Both the position numbers and the translations under genes were made by a program. Below the pieces are notes generated by a model. That model was not told the origin of the DNA and made no database searches. It saw only the letters and a program-made list of their open reading frames with translations. A stretch of DNA of 64,000 bases, taken from Toxonevra muliebris (taxonomy: Eukaryota; Arthropoda; Insecta; Diptera; Pallopteridae). The stretch is taken from positions 32,321,890 to 32,385,889 of the forward strand of contig OY829328.1 of assembly GCA_963691655.1 (NCBI GenBank). The letters are read 5' to 3'. Shown here one piece after another: positions 34,992-48,050 of the stretch (position 1 is the stretch's first letter; every line of letters starts with the position of its first letter).

Positions 34992-35710
34992 TGCCTTTTA
35001 GAGATAGATGCTGAGATCGTCTACAAGACCAATACAACTGGATAAGTAGAACTGAATATCATCAGCATAAGCATGGACTTAAACATGTTTACAAACCACA
35101 AAAATATCATTAACAAAGCTACTAAACAACAGAGGACCGAGGATAGATCCTTGCGGCACGCCAGACGTTACTGAATTATATTGAGAATAGACATTACCCA
35201 CTCTTACACGTTGAGACCTACCTTCTAAGTAACTTTTCATAAGCCGCAACGAACTAGAACAGAAACCAAAATATACATTTAACTTTTCACACAACAAGGA
35301 ATGATTTACTAAATCAAATGCTTTAGAAAAATCTAAGAGGCAAAGAAGAGTTAAATTGCCCTGATCAATATCATCATGACAACATAGCAGTGGAGCAGCT
35401 ATGACCTTTTCTGAACCCAGATTATAGTGGCGATAGCAGATTGTTTTCGAACAAATGATTTGAAATTTTTTCAGCCTTTAGTGTTTCACATATTTTAGAC
35501 AACGAGGACAAAATACTTATGGGTCTATATTCATTGGGTTCACTTGCGGACTGCTTTCTAGCTACCGGTTAAATAGTTGCCACTTTCCACATAGATGGAC
35601 ATGTAAAGCTTGTGAAGCAATGATTGACTACGTGTGTGCGTGAACTTAGAATATAATGTAGGACCATATTTATACATTTTATCATGTTATTAGGTTAAAT
35701 AAGTATTAAT

Positions 35711-38700
35711 ACCACTAAGTACAGTCAAGTGCGAAATCGCATCAACATATGGTACCTCCAAAAATTACCAGACGATATGTTTGGAATATTTGGCGAGTAA
35801 GTTTAATGAGAACCCAACTTCGTTACTTATTATATAGGAAATTGTTAGCACGTTATAGAGGATAGTCCTCTTAAAGAAATATGTTTATTGTGCCACAAAT
35901 TAATTTCTTTCCTCCAGCGATAGCATAGCAGCTCCTAGCTTCCTTTCATCTATATAATCCCAATAGAATTGCTGGATGGTACAACGAAGACTTCCCATTT
36001 ATGCAAAATTTGTTCATCTTGGTTTCACTGTTCATCGGGCTTAATATTCCACTGCCAAGTTAAAAATTATAGTTTTAAACATTTGGCTACACCTTAACAT
36101 CTCTACATATTCGATCATCGAACAATAATTTTAAGTTTATTAATACACAACATTTTTAAGATAAGCTTCCTCATTTGGATTATTATTTTTATTCCATAAC
36201 ATGAATAAATCTGATGCTATTAGACAAGCATCAAAAACTAAAAATGTAGTAATCCAAAAATAGTTAAATTTTGCGTCGGTACATTTTTATTAATTTTATT
36301 TTTTCATGTTTATTTTTTCTAAGACAAAAACACACAGGAACGCGAGCTATGATTTAAAAAAAAAAAATAAAATTCTTAAATTATATTTGTGTTTAGTTTT
36401 TTGTAACACATGATGCCACTCACTATTAACAAATGTTGTCAAAATCAGAACCAAAAATAATTTTTCATTTTTAAAGCAACGCTAACAACAACAATAGAAA
36501 AAATGCTGATTAACACGAAAACCATATAGTTATACATAAATATATATATTTGAGAATATGTATGTGTGTGTGTGTGTGTATATACCAACATTAATTTGAT
36601 TAACCTCATGGGCATCACTAGAGCAACTTAAATGATTTAAGTATAATATGTTACAAATGTATCTTCTTCTTTTTGCTTCATATTGAAAGATAGATATATA
36701 CATACATACATGTGTGTTTGAGCCAACATGTTACCAAAAATTTCCCACAAGCATTTAACAAGTTGAATATTTTATGCTACAGTGAAGTAGATATAGCATA
36801 GAAGATTACCAGCAAATGGTTTTTATTTTTTTACGTTTTTTTTTTCTATTTTTTATTATTTTGTGATGATCTCGTGGAGCTACAATAACTCAACAAGTTA
36901 CAATTTATCATTGTAGACATTAATTTCTTGTAAACAAAAAACAAAAATATTAATTAATTTGGCTTAAATTGATTTTATTAACAAGAGTCGTCCATTTAAC
37001 TAAAATCACAGAAAAACATTGTCCTTCAGGGCATTTGTTGTACAACTGTTCTTTACATTTTTTGTTTTTTTCTATTTGAAATTTTAATTTCACATTCAAG
37101 TTTGTGTGAGAAAGTTTTAATTTTATTATAATGACTACTGGCTACTGGTTATACCTACTATCATCTAGTAAATATGTAACTAGTTTGATGTTAAACTTGT
37201 TAAATAATTTTTTAATTTTGTTGAAATTTAAAGCCTCCCATTGTTAAAGCCCCTCTCTCCTCGAATTAAGCGTGTGTTCGATTTGCATTTGATTATGAAA
37301 ACTGTGCTTAGAAAACGCAATGAACCTGACACTAATCACTGTCTCCGCTGTTCAACACACATCATTAGAGCATAAACAAATGCCACAAATTTAAAAGTAT
37401 ATACATACATATGTATATTTAAACTAATATTGAAAGCGCCTAGCTCGTTCAACCTCCCTTTTCCTCTTGACTGCTTTGTTGATTGTATTTATTTGGACTT
37501 GATTTTTATATACGGGATTAATTAAGTTTTATGTTGTGTTGAATTCTGTGTGCTTTTTGTATGTTTAACATTTTGTTTTATTACAAATTAAATTAAGATT
37601 TGTTTTTTTTTTTAGTTTTTTTTTTATTTATTTTTTTTATTTTGTTGTTGTGATTGGTTTTGGTGATCTTCAATAACGCTTTAATGCCGGTAGTAGCATA
37701 CACACTTGCTTAATTTGCGTTAATCGTTTAGGTTTCGAGAACAAAAAAAAAAAAAAACAACCGAAATGAGTTAATTATTGTGCTCAAGAAAGCGATAAAC
37801 GTTTCCAACCTTTACATGTAAATAATCATAATTTGTGTATTTGTTTTGTTTTGTTTAAGTAACATTTGTTTTTCTGTTACTGTTTAAACATAGATATTTT
37901 GTGTCTATAATTTGTGAAATTTATGAAATTTGGAAGCATTTGTGTCTGACATAAGCAGAAGTTTTTCAAGCTATTTAAAAAAAAAAAACAGAAGAAGTCC
38001 AAGATATAAGTCGATTTTATAATAATCATTTGCTCTTACTGAAATTTTTAGTATATGCTAACGCTTTAAAGAAAGCAATCGCATCCGGTAATAACTGCAC
38101 AGCTTAGAAGAAAGAGTTGAAATCGATTGGATACTAATAAGAAAGAAAATGCTTGCGTACAGCAAACGCCTCTGCTCCGCCATTGCTACCTGTGTGTCTC
38201 ATGAATGCAAATTGATCCCTTTATGATCAACAAAAATTATATTGAGCAGTCGTCATTTCATTGAGCTTATTATTTTTCTGATACTTCAGCTAAACATGTT
38301 GCTGAGCAGGGGTCGTTTTCTGAACGCAAGCAATGATATATATGACATGCTTCAAAATAACTTAAGTAAATCTACTTTCTTCACAAGAAAACTGAAAGGT
38401 TTTCACATAAAATCTTTTTCTTTTGTGTTTTTAGAAAACTGAGGTAGATATTTACCATACCTAGATTATATGCATTTAGTATGTACTTAATATTATCCTT
38501 CAAAATGTACTATAGCGTATGATAATTCGGCTTACTTGAATAAAACCCTTCATTAAATACAAAAGACTTAAAGCAGAAACTTGAACGTTCTTATGACATT
38601 TTTTTTACATTTTTTGTTTCTAAAGTCAAGTCAAAAACCTAAGTGCAAAAACTGATCGTAAAATGTTTTTAACTAATTTAAAAAAAAAAAATGCTTTAAA

Positions 38701-38989
38701 CTGTTACTAAGCGGATATTTTTATTGTAAAATATGTTTATAAAAAACAAGAGAATATGAAAATAAAATAAATTGCAGAAAAATATTTACCCAGATCCATA
38801 CCAATGTTTTTTTTTACCTTTAATAAAGAACAAAAAAAAAATCATTATAGAGGGATGAATTTGCAAATTTGGTGTGATGATTGTGGAGGTCCTAAGTAAC
38901 CATAATTAAAAACACAAAAGGTTCTGTCAGGCCCCATTAAAATTCGGGAATGAAAGGGTTAATACCTATGAGTCCACACAAAACATACA
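35711..38989. other. AT-rich noncoding DNA
   Basis: No gene supported. (GT)n at 36563-36580, poly(A)/(T) runs (36356-36368, 37600-37640, 37743-37757). The 66-codon frame at 38242-38442 has no motif. Confidence 0.5.
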
Positions 38990-39330
38990 TTTTTTAACGA
39001 TTGCAGAAAAAAAAACGTTCTAGAAGCATTAGGGCCGCTGTAAAATTTGTCCTTCGTAATATAAGTATTCCACTTCCTCTGCGAATGCCCAACCCTGTGG
39101 AAGTATAGGCTAAACACTCTGGGTAAACCACTCTTTAACCGCCTCGGAGAGCTATCAAAAATTAACATCAACAACTTACTCAAGTTCCTAAACCAAACGA
39201 AATGGCTATAACCAATCAGTGGCAGTAATCAACTCGTTTGAACCTACCAGAAAATAACTGAGGATGTGGCAACAAAACGGCGCGTCAGTGCTAATTGGGC
39301 TAGTGGAGTGAACCACCACTTCAAATAAAC
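38990..39330 (+). pseudogene. LINE 3' end, zinc-knuckle and C-terminus
   Basis: Bases about 39070-39212 encode FLCECPTLWKYRLNTLGKPL, then F-N-R-L-G-E-L-S, LLKFLNQTKWL and TAA. This matches the C-terminal end of RNase H-bearing LINE proteins (C-.-C-P-.-L...R...LG.P.......L..F). The preceding half of the knuckle is frameshifted, so the copy is dead. About 110 bases of 3' UTR follow, to near 39330. Confidence 0.7.
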
Positions 39331-42300
39331 AATATAAGTATTTGTTTATTACCACGTTTATACCAATTCGCTTTCAATGATGTCTGTCTGTCTGTTCGGA
39401 TGGAATTTTGCAATAGTTTTTAAACTAACTTCCCGATGAGCTAGAGACTTGAAACTTTAAACATAGCTCAGAACTGGATGACAATGCGATATAAAATATC
39501 TAAAATTTATATAAATATAATATAATATAAAATATTAGAGTTTATTTATTTGCAGACACAAAAACTATAGTACAACATACTTTCAGGCTGGTGTATGGTT
39601 TGTGTCGAGGGTAATCAATATGGCGTTTTGAATAAGATTCATAGATCAAAGCATTGGATTCGTCGTTGTAAAAATTTCTTTTTCAATACAATCGTTGTTT
39701 TTACACTTTAAGGTTCGGAAATACGTCAGTATATAAGGAAAATTTTGAGTGCACTTTCGTACAACTAATTCTTTAACTGTGCAGCTTTTCTTATTTGGTT
39801 GTTATCGATTGCACTGTGCAACACGTAAAATTTACAAGAGTTTAGGCCTATATATTTGTTGGATTGGCAGTAACAAATTTCACACACACAAGAGTAAAAA
39901 GCAGAAAATAATAATTTAAATAAAAAAAATTTTTAATATACCATGTTTTTAAAACGAACTAAAAAGTATAAAATAATTTAACCTACTCCCATAGAGATTT
40001 ATGACTTGATACAGATTCTTAACCCCATACAGATTGCCCTGAAAATTTTTACATGATTTAAAACAACAAATTTTTTTAATGACTTTACAACAACTGAACA
40101 ACACAATGAACTTTCTATTAAAAATATTTCTTTGAAGAGGTAATTTAAGGAGTTATACGCACTTAGGAGGCTGAAAAAAAACGATTTTTTTAGAGTTTTT
40201 TCCTGAAAAGGCATTTTATTGGACCAATATGAAATTTTATATACATATTGTTTAGTTTTTTAGCTTTATTAAATTTTTTATTTTTTTTTTAATAATGATT
40301 TTCGAAGCTATTGTAGATGATCTTCAGGAAATCGGGGAAATCTAAAAAAGGCGTCTTGTTTTGCGGTGAACAAAGTATGATCTAGTAGTTGACCGAAGGA
40401 ATAATCAAAAAATTTCGGCTTTAGAAAAAAAAAAAATGAAAAAAAGAAATCCTTCAGTCAATTACTAAAAAATATATTTTGTAAAAATTTGAGACTGATC
40501 GGTTGAGCCGTTTTCGAGAAGTCTTGCTCACCTTTTTTTTAAAACACTGTTTTGAGAAAAACGCACTCAAAGTTTTAAAAGCTCTTTACACATAGTGAAT
40601 TTGTCTTTACAATTATGCATGTAACCTCAAGAATAGTTATCGGATTGATAAGAAATTTTGAGAGAATATATTTAAATATATGTACATTACGAAAATGGAA
40701 TAAAAAAGAAATTAATTTTTAAAAAATTCTAACTGCGTATAACCTCTTAATTAGATTGTCACATGCACCATTCACATTGACTACGGCAGCTAGTTGTCTA
40801 TTATAAAAACGACGACACGACCACATGACCACCGACCACAATTGTGAATGTAGCCAATTTTAAATCTATTTCTAATTTGACAAGCGACAGAGAGAGAAAA
40901 GAGTTTGGTTTTGTTGTTTTGGCTGTGTTTGCTGGAGGTGGTGCCGCTTCCATTGTGTTTAGTAAATAGCTGACTACACGGCGGCAGTTGTGGCCAACAG
41001 AATTTCGTAGTCGTGTGTTCGTGTAGCTGCTGTCGTCAATGTGTAAGGACCAACAGCTGTAGAGAGAGCAATAAAGTAATAAAGAAGAAACAATCACAAA
41101 GAGAGAAGTAATGAGAGTATTGCTGTGATCTCACGCATGATACACAAAAGAATCAGTCGGATTGCAGCTCTCTTTCGGGACTTTTTAATATAAGAAACAA
41201 AGATACATGGTTGCATTTTTTATTACAGCAAACTGATTTCCTTTGACTGAAATTTTTAAAGATGTGCTCGTATTTTTGCTTGTTTTTGTAATAGTTGTTT
41301 CATTGCCTATACTCACAAACAGTAATTTCAACTTTTTAAAACTCAAATCACTATATAAAACAAAAAAATGCTTAAAAACATTAAATTTAAATTAAAAAAA
41401 GGGCAGTGTGAAAAAACTATGTCGCGACACGTTGTTCCAAATAGTCTGTAGCATTCCTTTTCTTTTTTTCTATATAGTACACAGTAAAAAGAAATATCTC
41501 GATTTTTAAAAGTTTCACGAGAAAGCGACTTGGGTTGACAATTAATCCATCCAAAAATGTGGCTAACTTACATATATAGAGAGGGCCGACTCATTTTTCT
41601 TTATTATATGTATACTATTATATTTTATAGGTAATTATTTTATTTATTTATTTATTAATACTAAGTAAGAGGAAAAAAGTCCGAGTAAAAAATAAATGAG
41701 ATCAATTTTCACTGCTTTTTCAATTTTGAGTCATAGTCCAAGAATTGGGCGAAAAACATAAAAAATTGTTTCCAGGTTGTTTTTAACAAAAAAAGCAAAA
41801 ACATTTTTTAGCAATACTGCACACAAGGATGTAAGCGTTGGCTTTTGCAAAAATTGCAGAGAATTCAAAATAGGTATGCATTAGAGTTAAAATAAAGTAC
41901 GCCTAAACTGAAATGATTGTATTCATTACTATTCAGTATTATGTAAGTGAATGTCTATATAGGGTTAATAATGAGGGGTTCGATGAGGAGTGGTTTCAAT
42001 AAGATTATGTATGAACGGGAGCATATCGAAACCCAGTGGAAGGTAGTAATTGTTTTTGGGTCTATAGAAACTGCAAATATCAAAGAATTTGATAAAGCAA
42101 TTAAATAAAATACTCAAAATAAAAATAAAAAAAATTGCATGAGTGCATCATAAAAAAAGATTTTCTGTGATTTTGTTAATTAATTACAAAAATACCCGTT
42201 ATAAACTGTAGAATATGTTTATGAAAAACTTGAACTTAATTGTAAATGTTTATGAAAAACTTGAACTTAATTGTGAATGTTCAGTTATGCGTTTAGTTTC

Positions 42301-43795
42301 AATTATAAAATATACAATAATCTTGCAAAAATTTAACTATTTTTCTTTAAACCATTCTAACATTTATATATTTTCCGCATTCAATTGGATTTTTTTTTTT
42401 TCAAGTATAATTAAAAAAGTTACACTTCATTCTTATTTAATTAATACAACAACAATAATATTAACAACGAAAAAATTTATTAATTATAATCATATTAATT
42501 ATGAATTACTCCCTAATTGCACTCAGTTCCATGAACATAATTTTAACAAGAAAATAAAGCAACAAAAACAACAAAAAAGTAGCAAAGCACAGCACAAACT
42601 ACAACAACAAAAACATAACTAAACACACAACAAACACACATGCACAGCGCACGCAACCAAAAAAAATAACAACAAACAGTCAACAGAATCTCAACACTCA
42701 CACCGAAGGATGAAGAACAAGAAGAATATGAAAAAGAAGATCTGACTGACTACCAAGAACTCCGGCCAAAGAATGCGACAACGTTTTGTGGTGTCTTTAG
42801 TTTTTTGTTGTTGGAGTTTCTGTTGCTGCTGCCGCCTTATGCTGCTATTGCTGCTGCTGCTGCTTGCAACGAGCGCACATTCATACCTAATCACTAACTA
42901 AACCCCATAACAAACTTTGTAGTCGTCGTCGTCGTGGTCGTCATCGTCATCGTAGTCGGTGACTCGACTATGAATGTTGTCGTTGGTCTTGTTGCTGTTG
43001 CTTCTGTTGTTGAATGTAGATGGATTCAGCAAAAATATTTTCAGTTTCCAGACTCCAAACCAAAAGCAAAAATGCTCTAAACATGCTGTCAAGTTATGTC
43101 TACATTCCTTGATCATATTTTTTTGCGCTCTTCACTCTTGCTCCCCTAACTATTCTCGATGTTGTTGTTGTGTTTGCTGCTGAGCAAAGGCAACAGCAGC
43201 CAACAGCTTCGTTAATGTGGCAAAGTAAACGAGTCACATTGAGCATAAAAATCAAGCAAACTCCTTGCTGTGTTATAAATGGCCACAAATAAAAAATAAA
43301 TAACAACGACAACAAATACACGCATACATACCTCAACTTAAAGATGAAAATGTGTGAGTGTTTTAAATTAAATAAGCAAAGAGTAAAATAGAAAAAGAGA
43401 GACAGAGAGAGTGAACGTTTACATGAAAACTTAGCAACATAAAGAGACGATTGTTAGTAATAAATCGATTTTAAGAGAGTTAAGGGCCCAAATTAGTTAG
43501 TGTTTAATGATATTATTTTGGCGTTTGGCATAAAAATGGCTTTTTGAAGTTTTTCGCTACCAGCAACCATGCCCTGCGCTAATGATTTTTTGGATTTTTT
43601 TCTTTTTTTTAATTTTTAAATTTATTTTTAATTGCCTTGTTTTCGATTAAAAAATTTAAAACTATTCACATTTACATAATTATTAGAGTAATTACAATAT
43701 AGCTTATCATTAACAATTTAAAAGTTATTGTGTTCTTTCAACGCGCTTTATATTTTCATTGCTTCTTTTTTTATAATACCGGAACAAAGATTGAA
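39331..43795. other. AT-rich noncoding DNA upstream of the DUF1091 gene
   Basis: No gene supported. Includes a 33-bp direct tandem duplication (42213-42275, GTTTATGAAAAACTTGAACT), CAA/CAACAA repeats (42558-42620), CTGCTGCTG (42845-42865) and a GTCGTC/GTCATC patch (42921-42958). GAGGGCCGACTCAT at 41581-41594 is an inverted match to ATGAGTCGG-like sequence at 19426-19437, probably a dispersed repeat end. A TATA-like TTTATATTTTC at 43748-43758 precedes the DUF1091 start by about 45 bases. Confidence 0.5.
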
Positions 43796-45181
43796 ATGAT
43801 TCAGAATCGCTTCTTGTATATTCTTTTACTATTGTCCTTAATTTGGCGTAACGTTGCCGACCAGGTGAGTGTGCAAATTTAAATTATGGGAATCTAATTT
43901 ACGCAAGCTAGAAATTCCTTGATTTTTTTTTTTTAAGTATCAAACTTTAGACACGCTTACAGTTGGCGCTCTTGTTATACGGAATTTATTTTACATTGTA
44001 TGTTGTATGTAATTCTAAAATACATAAATATTGGGTAATCTGCGTTTTTCTCACAGCTTACAAATCAATACATAAATGTTTCAAACAAAATATAATTAAT
44101 TGAAAATATATACAGTGAAGGCTCGGTAACACGGACTCTTGTTAACTTGTTATCGATTCACGAAGCATTATCAGCGTTCAATAAATTCACCAATAATGGG
44201 GAAAAGATTGAATTTCCTGTCTTAGCTAAAAGAAGTTTCGGTAATTCAGACAATTTGGTATATTGGGTATGGCTTTGGCTTTCTTTAATTGTCCGGATAA
44301 TCTAACCTCTGCTGTAGTTTTTTTTTTTAATTCTCCCAACTTTCTATATATATATATAGCCGGTTTGTTTTGTAGAGTGGATGAAGACCTTTAGATTCTG
44401 TACTTGAATCAAAGCTGGTCATTTAGAAAGAAAATAAGTTCCTGTTCTTTATCATTACCAGAGCCCCTGCAATAATTCATTTAAGGAACACTAAGACTTT
44501 TTGAAAGTTTTCCAATGGAGCAATGCCTTGAAGAATCGCCTCCACTCATTCAACCACCAATGAACCCTCCTGCAAGTTTTTAGTAATATATATTTCTTTA
44601 TTTTCTTTAAAGCACGATACCAAGGTTGTCTTCGTGGAAGTGGAATGCCGTAATTTTAGTAGTAAAATCAAATCGGTCAATTGTTTTGCGGCATTCAAAA
44701 ATAAAAGCTCCAAGCTCACTGCACAATGGGATTATGTTGAGGAAATGAAAACAATTACGGCTAAATTGAAAATAATATTATTGCTACGAGGACAACGCAC
44801 AGAGGATTTATATAGCATGGATTTAAATTTTTGTTCTGCACGTCCTAAGGATATAAGACGCAGTGTAATGAAGGTTTTCTACAAAGCACTATCGCAGGCA
44901 TCGGTTAATTTCCCCTTCAAGTGTCCATTCAAAAAGGTCTAAAGTCTTAATTTCGGTTCCATTGCATCGAATACTATACCTGTAATGTGTTAATTTTTTA
45001 GGACACCATGTATGGCGTTGCTAACTTCGAAATGGATCCCGATATGTTGCCCACTTTCATACCAGAATTAAATTTCAGTGCCACAGTTGATGTATTTGGC
45101 GCCGGCAAAGAGCCATTAGTGTCTCTGAGAACAGTAGCAACATTGTGTAAAAATCAAGCATATTGTGAAAAAATTTTTTAA
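43796..45181 (+). CDS. Secreted DUF1091 (DM8) family protein, three exons
   Basis: Coding exons: 43796-43864, 44613-44936 and 45002-45181, giving 190 aa. Introns have GT donors (CAG|GTGAGT; AAG|GTCTAA) and AG acceptors (TTCTTTAAAG; TTTTTTAG), all in phase 0. Exon 1 encodes a signal peptide: MIQNRF followed by a Leu/Ile run and ending N-V-A-D-Q. The mature part has the fly DUF1091 pattern: an early V-.-V-E-C-R-N-F, S-V-N-C near residue 43, the basic K-T-I-T-A-K-L-K strand, D-L-N-F-C-S-A, then F-K-C-P-F-K-K and a final TLCKNQAYC. Conserved Cys suggest disulfides. The family is large in flies and MD-2-like lipid-binding folds have been proposed; the role of this member is unknown. AATAAA signals lie at 45220-45229. 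Intron 1 carries a pogo-like MITE. The second donor is weak, but read-through stops at once. Confidence 0.85.
44113..44314. mobile_element. pogo/Tigger-like MITE in intron 1 of the DUF1091 gene
   Basis: The left end CAGTGAAGGCTCGGTAACAC and the right end, read inward from 44314, CAGCAGAGGTTAGATTATCC share the pogo/Tigger terminal shape CAGT-GA-G-TCG-TTA-C, followed by CGGAC on both sides. Both ends are flanked by TA (44111-44112, 44315-44316). 202 bp, no coding frame. Confidence 0.75.
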
Positions 45182-45229
45182 GTTCAAAGACACAGTTTTA
45201 AAAGGTTTCAAAATTTTATAATAAATAAA

Positions 45230-45768
45230 TGATTCCATACACAAACTAGAAAATTGATGCAAAAACACGTGCGTGTGTCTTCTATGTTCGCTTTAAGATG
45301 CATGTGCAACCTGCTTACGCATACCACAAAGCAATGCGCCAAACAACATCATTATCTCATCACATGATGATCATCACTACAAGCATAAACCAACAACAAA
45401 TATAACATTCAATGAACGAAAAAAGAATATAAATAACTTGTTCTAACACCATTTGTCAAATCTTTATTAAATGAGCGTGCAACATAAGCAGCCACAGCAA
45501 CGTCAACGAGATAGATACAACAAATACAAATAACACTAACAAACACCACAAACAGCAACAACAAGCATGCTTACTCAAATGCAGTCACACACTACTCGCC
45601 TTCTTAAGATCATCATCAACGCAATCATCATCATGATGAGCATGTGCAACTGAATTTGAGCTTGTGCTCACCGTGTACTCTGCTACTCGCCAAGCTCTGC
45701 TCTGTTAGTCATGTAATGAATTAAAACAACATTTTGAAAAGAGCATAAAATGTTGCTTGTATTCAGAT
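45230..45768. other. Noncoding DNA downstream of the DUF1091 gene
   Basis: CAACAA and ATCATCATC repeats, no coding motif. It ends in ATTCAGAT (45761-45768), the target duplication of the next element. Confidence 0.5.
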
Positions 45769-46861
45769 CAGTGATGAAAAAGTAGGTACAATTGTACCTT
45801 TTTCCAATTTTTTCAAATTATAAGGTACATTAGGTACAATTAGAACAATTTTGGTACAATTTTTCATTGGGATGAAAAATTTAAAAACTTAATTTAAAAA
45901 AAAAATATTTTGCAATAACTATCTACATAACTTGCCAAAGTGCTGTATTGGTCAATTTCAAAGCTCATAGCTCTGTTATTGCTATTTGCCGAGAGAAACA
46001 TAATAGAAAGAGAATTGTCCAAATTGAATATTGGTGCCAAAAGAGAGTCAAAGTGATAAGAAGTTTTCTGAGCAAAAATTTGATGAAATTTAAACTTCTT
46101 ATGACTTTAACTCTACTAATAAACATTAGAGTGCAGCAAAAATATTATAATCTATACATTTATTAGTGTAAACTACAATTTTATTCCGGAAGATCCAGAA
46201 GAGCTACACTAACATATTATATATCAATTTGGTTAGCCAAAAATTATCAGATTTAAAATCGGTTAAACCAATTCCAAAATATTAGCGTCAGAAGTTTTTT
46301 AAAATTCGCTCATTGAACAAAGCATTGCACTCATCATTGTAAAAATCATTACTTAAGAGGGAGTAAATATCAAATGAGAGAGAGGGAGAAGACATGAGTA
46401 ACGGCATTTCTCAAAATTCTCTAACGAATTATCTGCATACACAAATAACAAAACAAACACCAACGAGTAGTTTGGTTCTCTTTTGATATTTGTTTTTTCA
46501 TAAAGAGATTTCTTGAGCAAAAAAAAAAAATGGCCCCATTTACTGGGGTCTTACCGACTAGTATTACAATATTACAGAAATTACGAATTAACCAAAGAAA
46601 CTGTTTTTTAGGGAAAACATAAAAAGCAATGCCGTCTTTAGAGGAGAGGTTTTGGGGGTTCTCACTCTCCCCCTCACCCCCTCCCACCGGAATGGTGAAT
46701 CATTATTCTTATTTTTTATGACTCACTGTGTATTTACTGCAGTAATTTAATCTAAAGACTGATTAGATGTAAAGAAGCCAAATGCTGTAATTTCAATAAT
46801 AACAATTTACTTTATTTTATGGAATATAAATGATATACAATATACCTTTATATATATATAA

Positions 46862-48050
46862 TCGTAGAGTAGAGTTTTGTGTGTATGAACGACTGGATCG
46901 ATTGAAGTCATATTTCCAGAATATATTTTCTTAGGCGGGAGGCTATTCATAATGGTTTTTAGTAAAGTGGGCGTGGCACCTCCCATACAATCGTAATAGC
47001 TTTTTGGATATATCTCAAGAACAATTTATAGCACAGTACAGAAACTTTGGACAATAACGAGAATTGACAATGCCATGCTACAACAAAAAAAAAGGGTAGG
47101 ATTGACAAAGGCACCTTCCATATAACCTGAATTTCCATTATGAGATATCTTAGGAAGCATTTATAAAACTTACTAAAATTTAAATTCATTCAGTTTGTTG
47201 GATTAGTGGGTGTGGCACCATGCTTGACTTTTATTTTCTACTACTTTTTCTACTGGTAATTCTACTACTATATCTACTACTATTTTCTACTACTTTTAAA
47301 ACTCTTTTCTTCTGCAAATTTTTCTTATTTTCTACAACTATTTTAGTACTTTTTTTCTACTACTTTTTTAATAAATTTTTCCTTATTTTCTACTACTACT
47401 TTCTCCTGTTTTTCACTACTTTTTCCAGTTTTTGTACTATTATTTTTTACAATTATTTCTACCACTCTTTCTATTCCATTTTTACTATTTTTGTACTACT
47501 ATGTTTAACAATTTTTCTACTACTTTTTCTGCTACCTTTTTACTACTTCTTTACAACAATTTGTAATACAATTTTCTATTCTTTTTCCTACTACCTTTTC
47601 TACTACTATTTATACTACTATTTTCTTCTACTTTTTTGCTGCTATTTTCTACTACATTTTCTATTCCTTTATCTACTATTATTTCTACTAATTTATGAAA
47701 TATCTCAAGAACCTGCCGAGCTATGTCAAAATCCGATAGATGGCGCTCTAATAAATTTTATAATAAGTATAATTTTTACAATAAATAGCAAATGGGTCCA
47801 TATTTTTAAATAGCTTTTGGAATTAGATATAAAATCTTCAAATTAAATAGTTTTAAAAATGCCAATTTTGATGCCTCATTTTTAAATCTAGAATTTTTAC
47901 CAAATTCAATGTAGGTCCTTGAAGCTTGAATTGTCATTACCAATATTCAATTTTAAACATCAAGAAACTTCATTCTTCTTCATTGAAATAAACTTCAATT
48001 TTCCCGATTCTTCGTAGAAAGGGCAGAATAACGCCTGCCGGGTAAGCTAG
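46862..48050 (+). mobile_element. Helitron-like element nested in the hAT element
   Basis: It starts TCGTAGAGTAGAG right after an A and ends in CTAG right before a T. Upstream of the CTAG is a hairpin, GGCAG...CTGCC (48022-48038), followed by GGGTAAG. TC at the 5' end, a 3' hairpin, CTRR and A/T insertion without duplication are the Helitron signature. Both flanks are TATATATATA, one microsatellite split by the insertion. It has no Rep/helicase frame. About half its length is a TACTACTTTTTC-type array. Confidence 0.85.
47228..47700. repeat. (TACTACTTTTTC)-type low-complexity array
   Basis: Irregular units of TTTTCTACTAC/TTTTTACTAC fill most of the Helitron's middle. The 197-codon + frame over it (47220-47813) reads almost only F, L, Y, T and S and is a by-product of the array, not a gene. 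Confidence 0.85.

Larger units (their letters stand above)
32940..35710 (-). mobile_element. Jockey/CR1-like LINE relic, antisense
   Basis: On the minus strand the reverse transcriptase is read from about 35700 downward. P-S-M-W-K-V-A and NEYRPISILSSLSK come first (35610-35480), then SGFRKGHSC (about 35430), box A LDFSKAFDLVNH (about 35335-35300), YLEGRSQRVRVG and box B TSGVPQGSILGPLLF (about 35170-35110), and box C HAYADDIQFY (about 35070-35040). A post-RT region follows at 34160-33690 (N-C-V-D-H-V-N-S, then S-R-L-F-F-V-N-A-I-R-L-W-N). The minus-strand 3' end at 32940-32965 is a (TTGAA)n tail. Frameshifts, stops and a foreign insertion make it dead. There is no RNase H. Confidence 0.8.

Noticed and set aside
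42215..42622. 135-codon ORF on +
   Set aside because: Begins in a tandem duplication and ends in CAA-repeat poly(Gln/Lys); no domain.
47220..47813. 197-codon ORF, apparently a multi-pass membrane protein
   Set aside because: The translation is driven by a TACTACTTTTTC array inside a Helitron; the residues are almost only F, L, Y, T and S.
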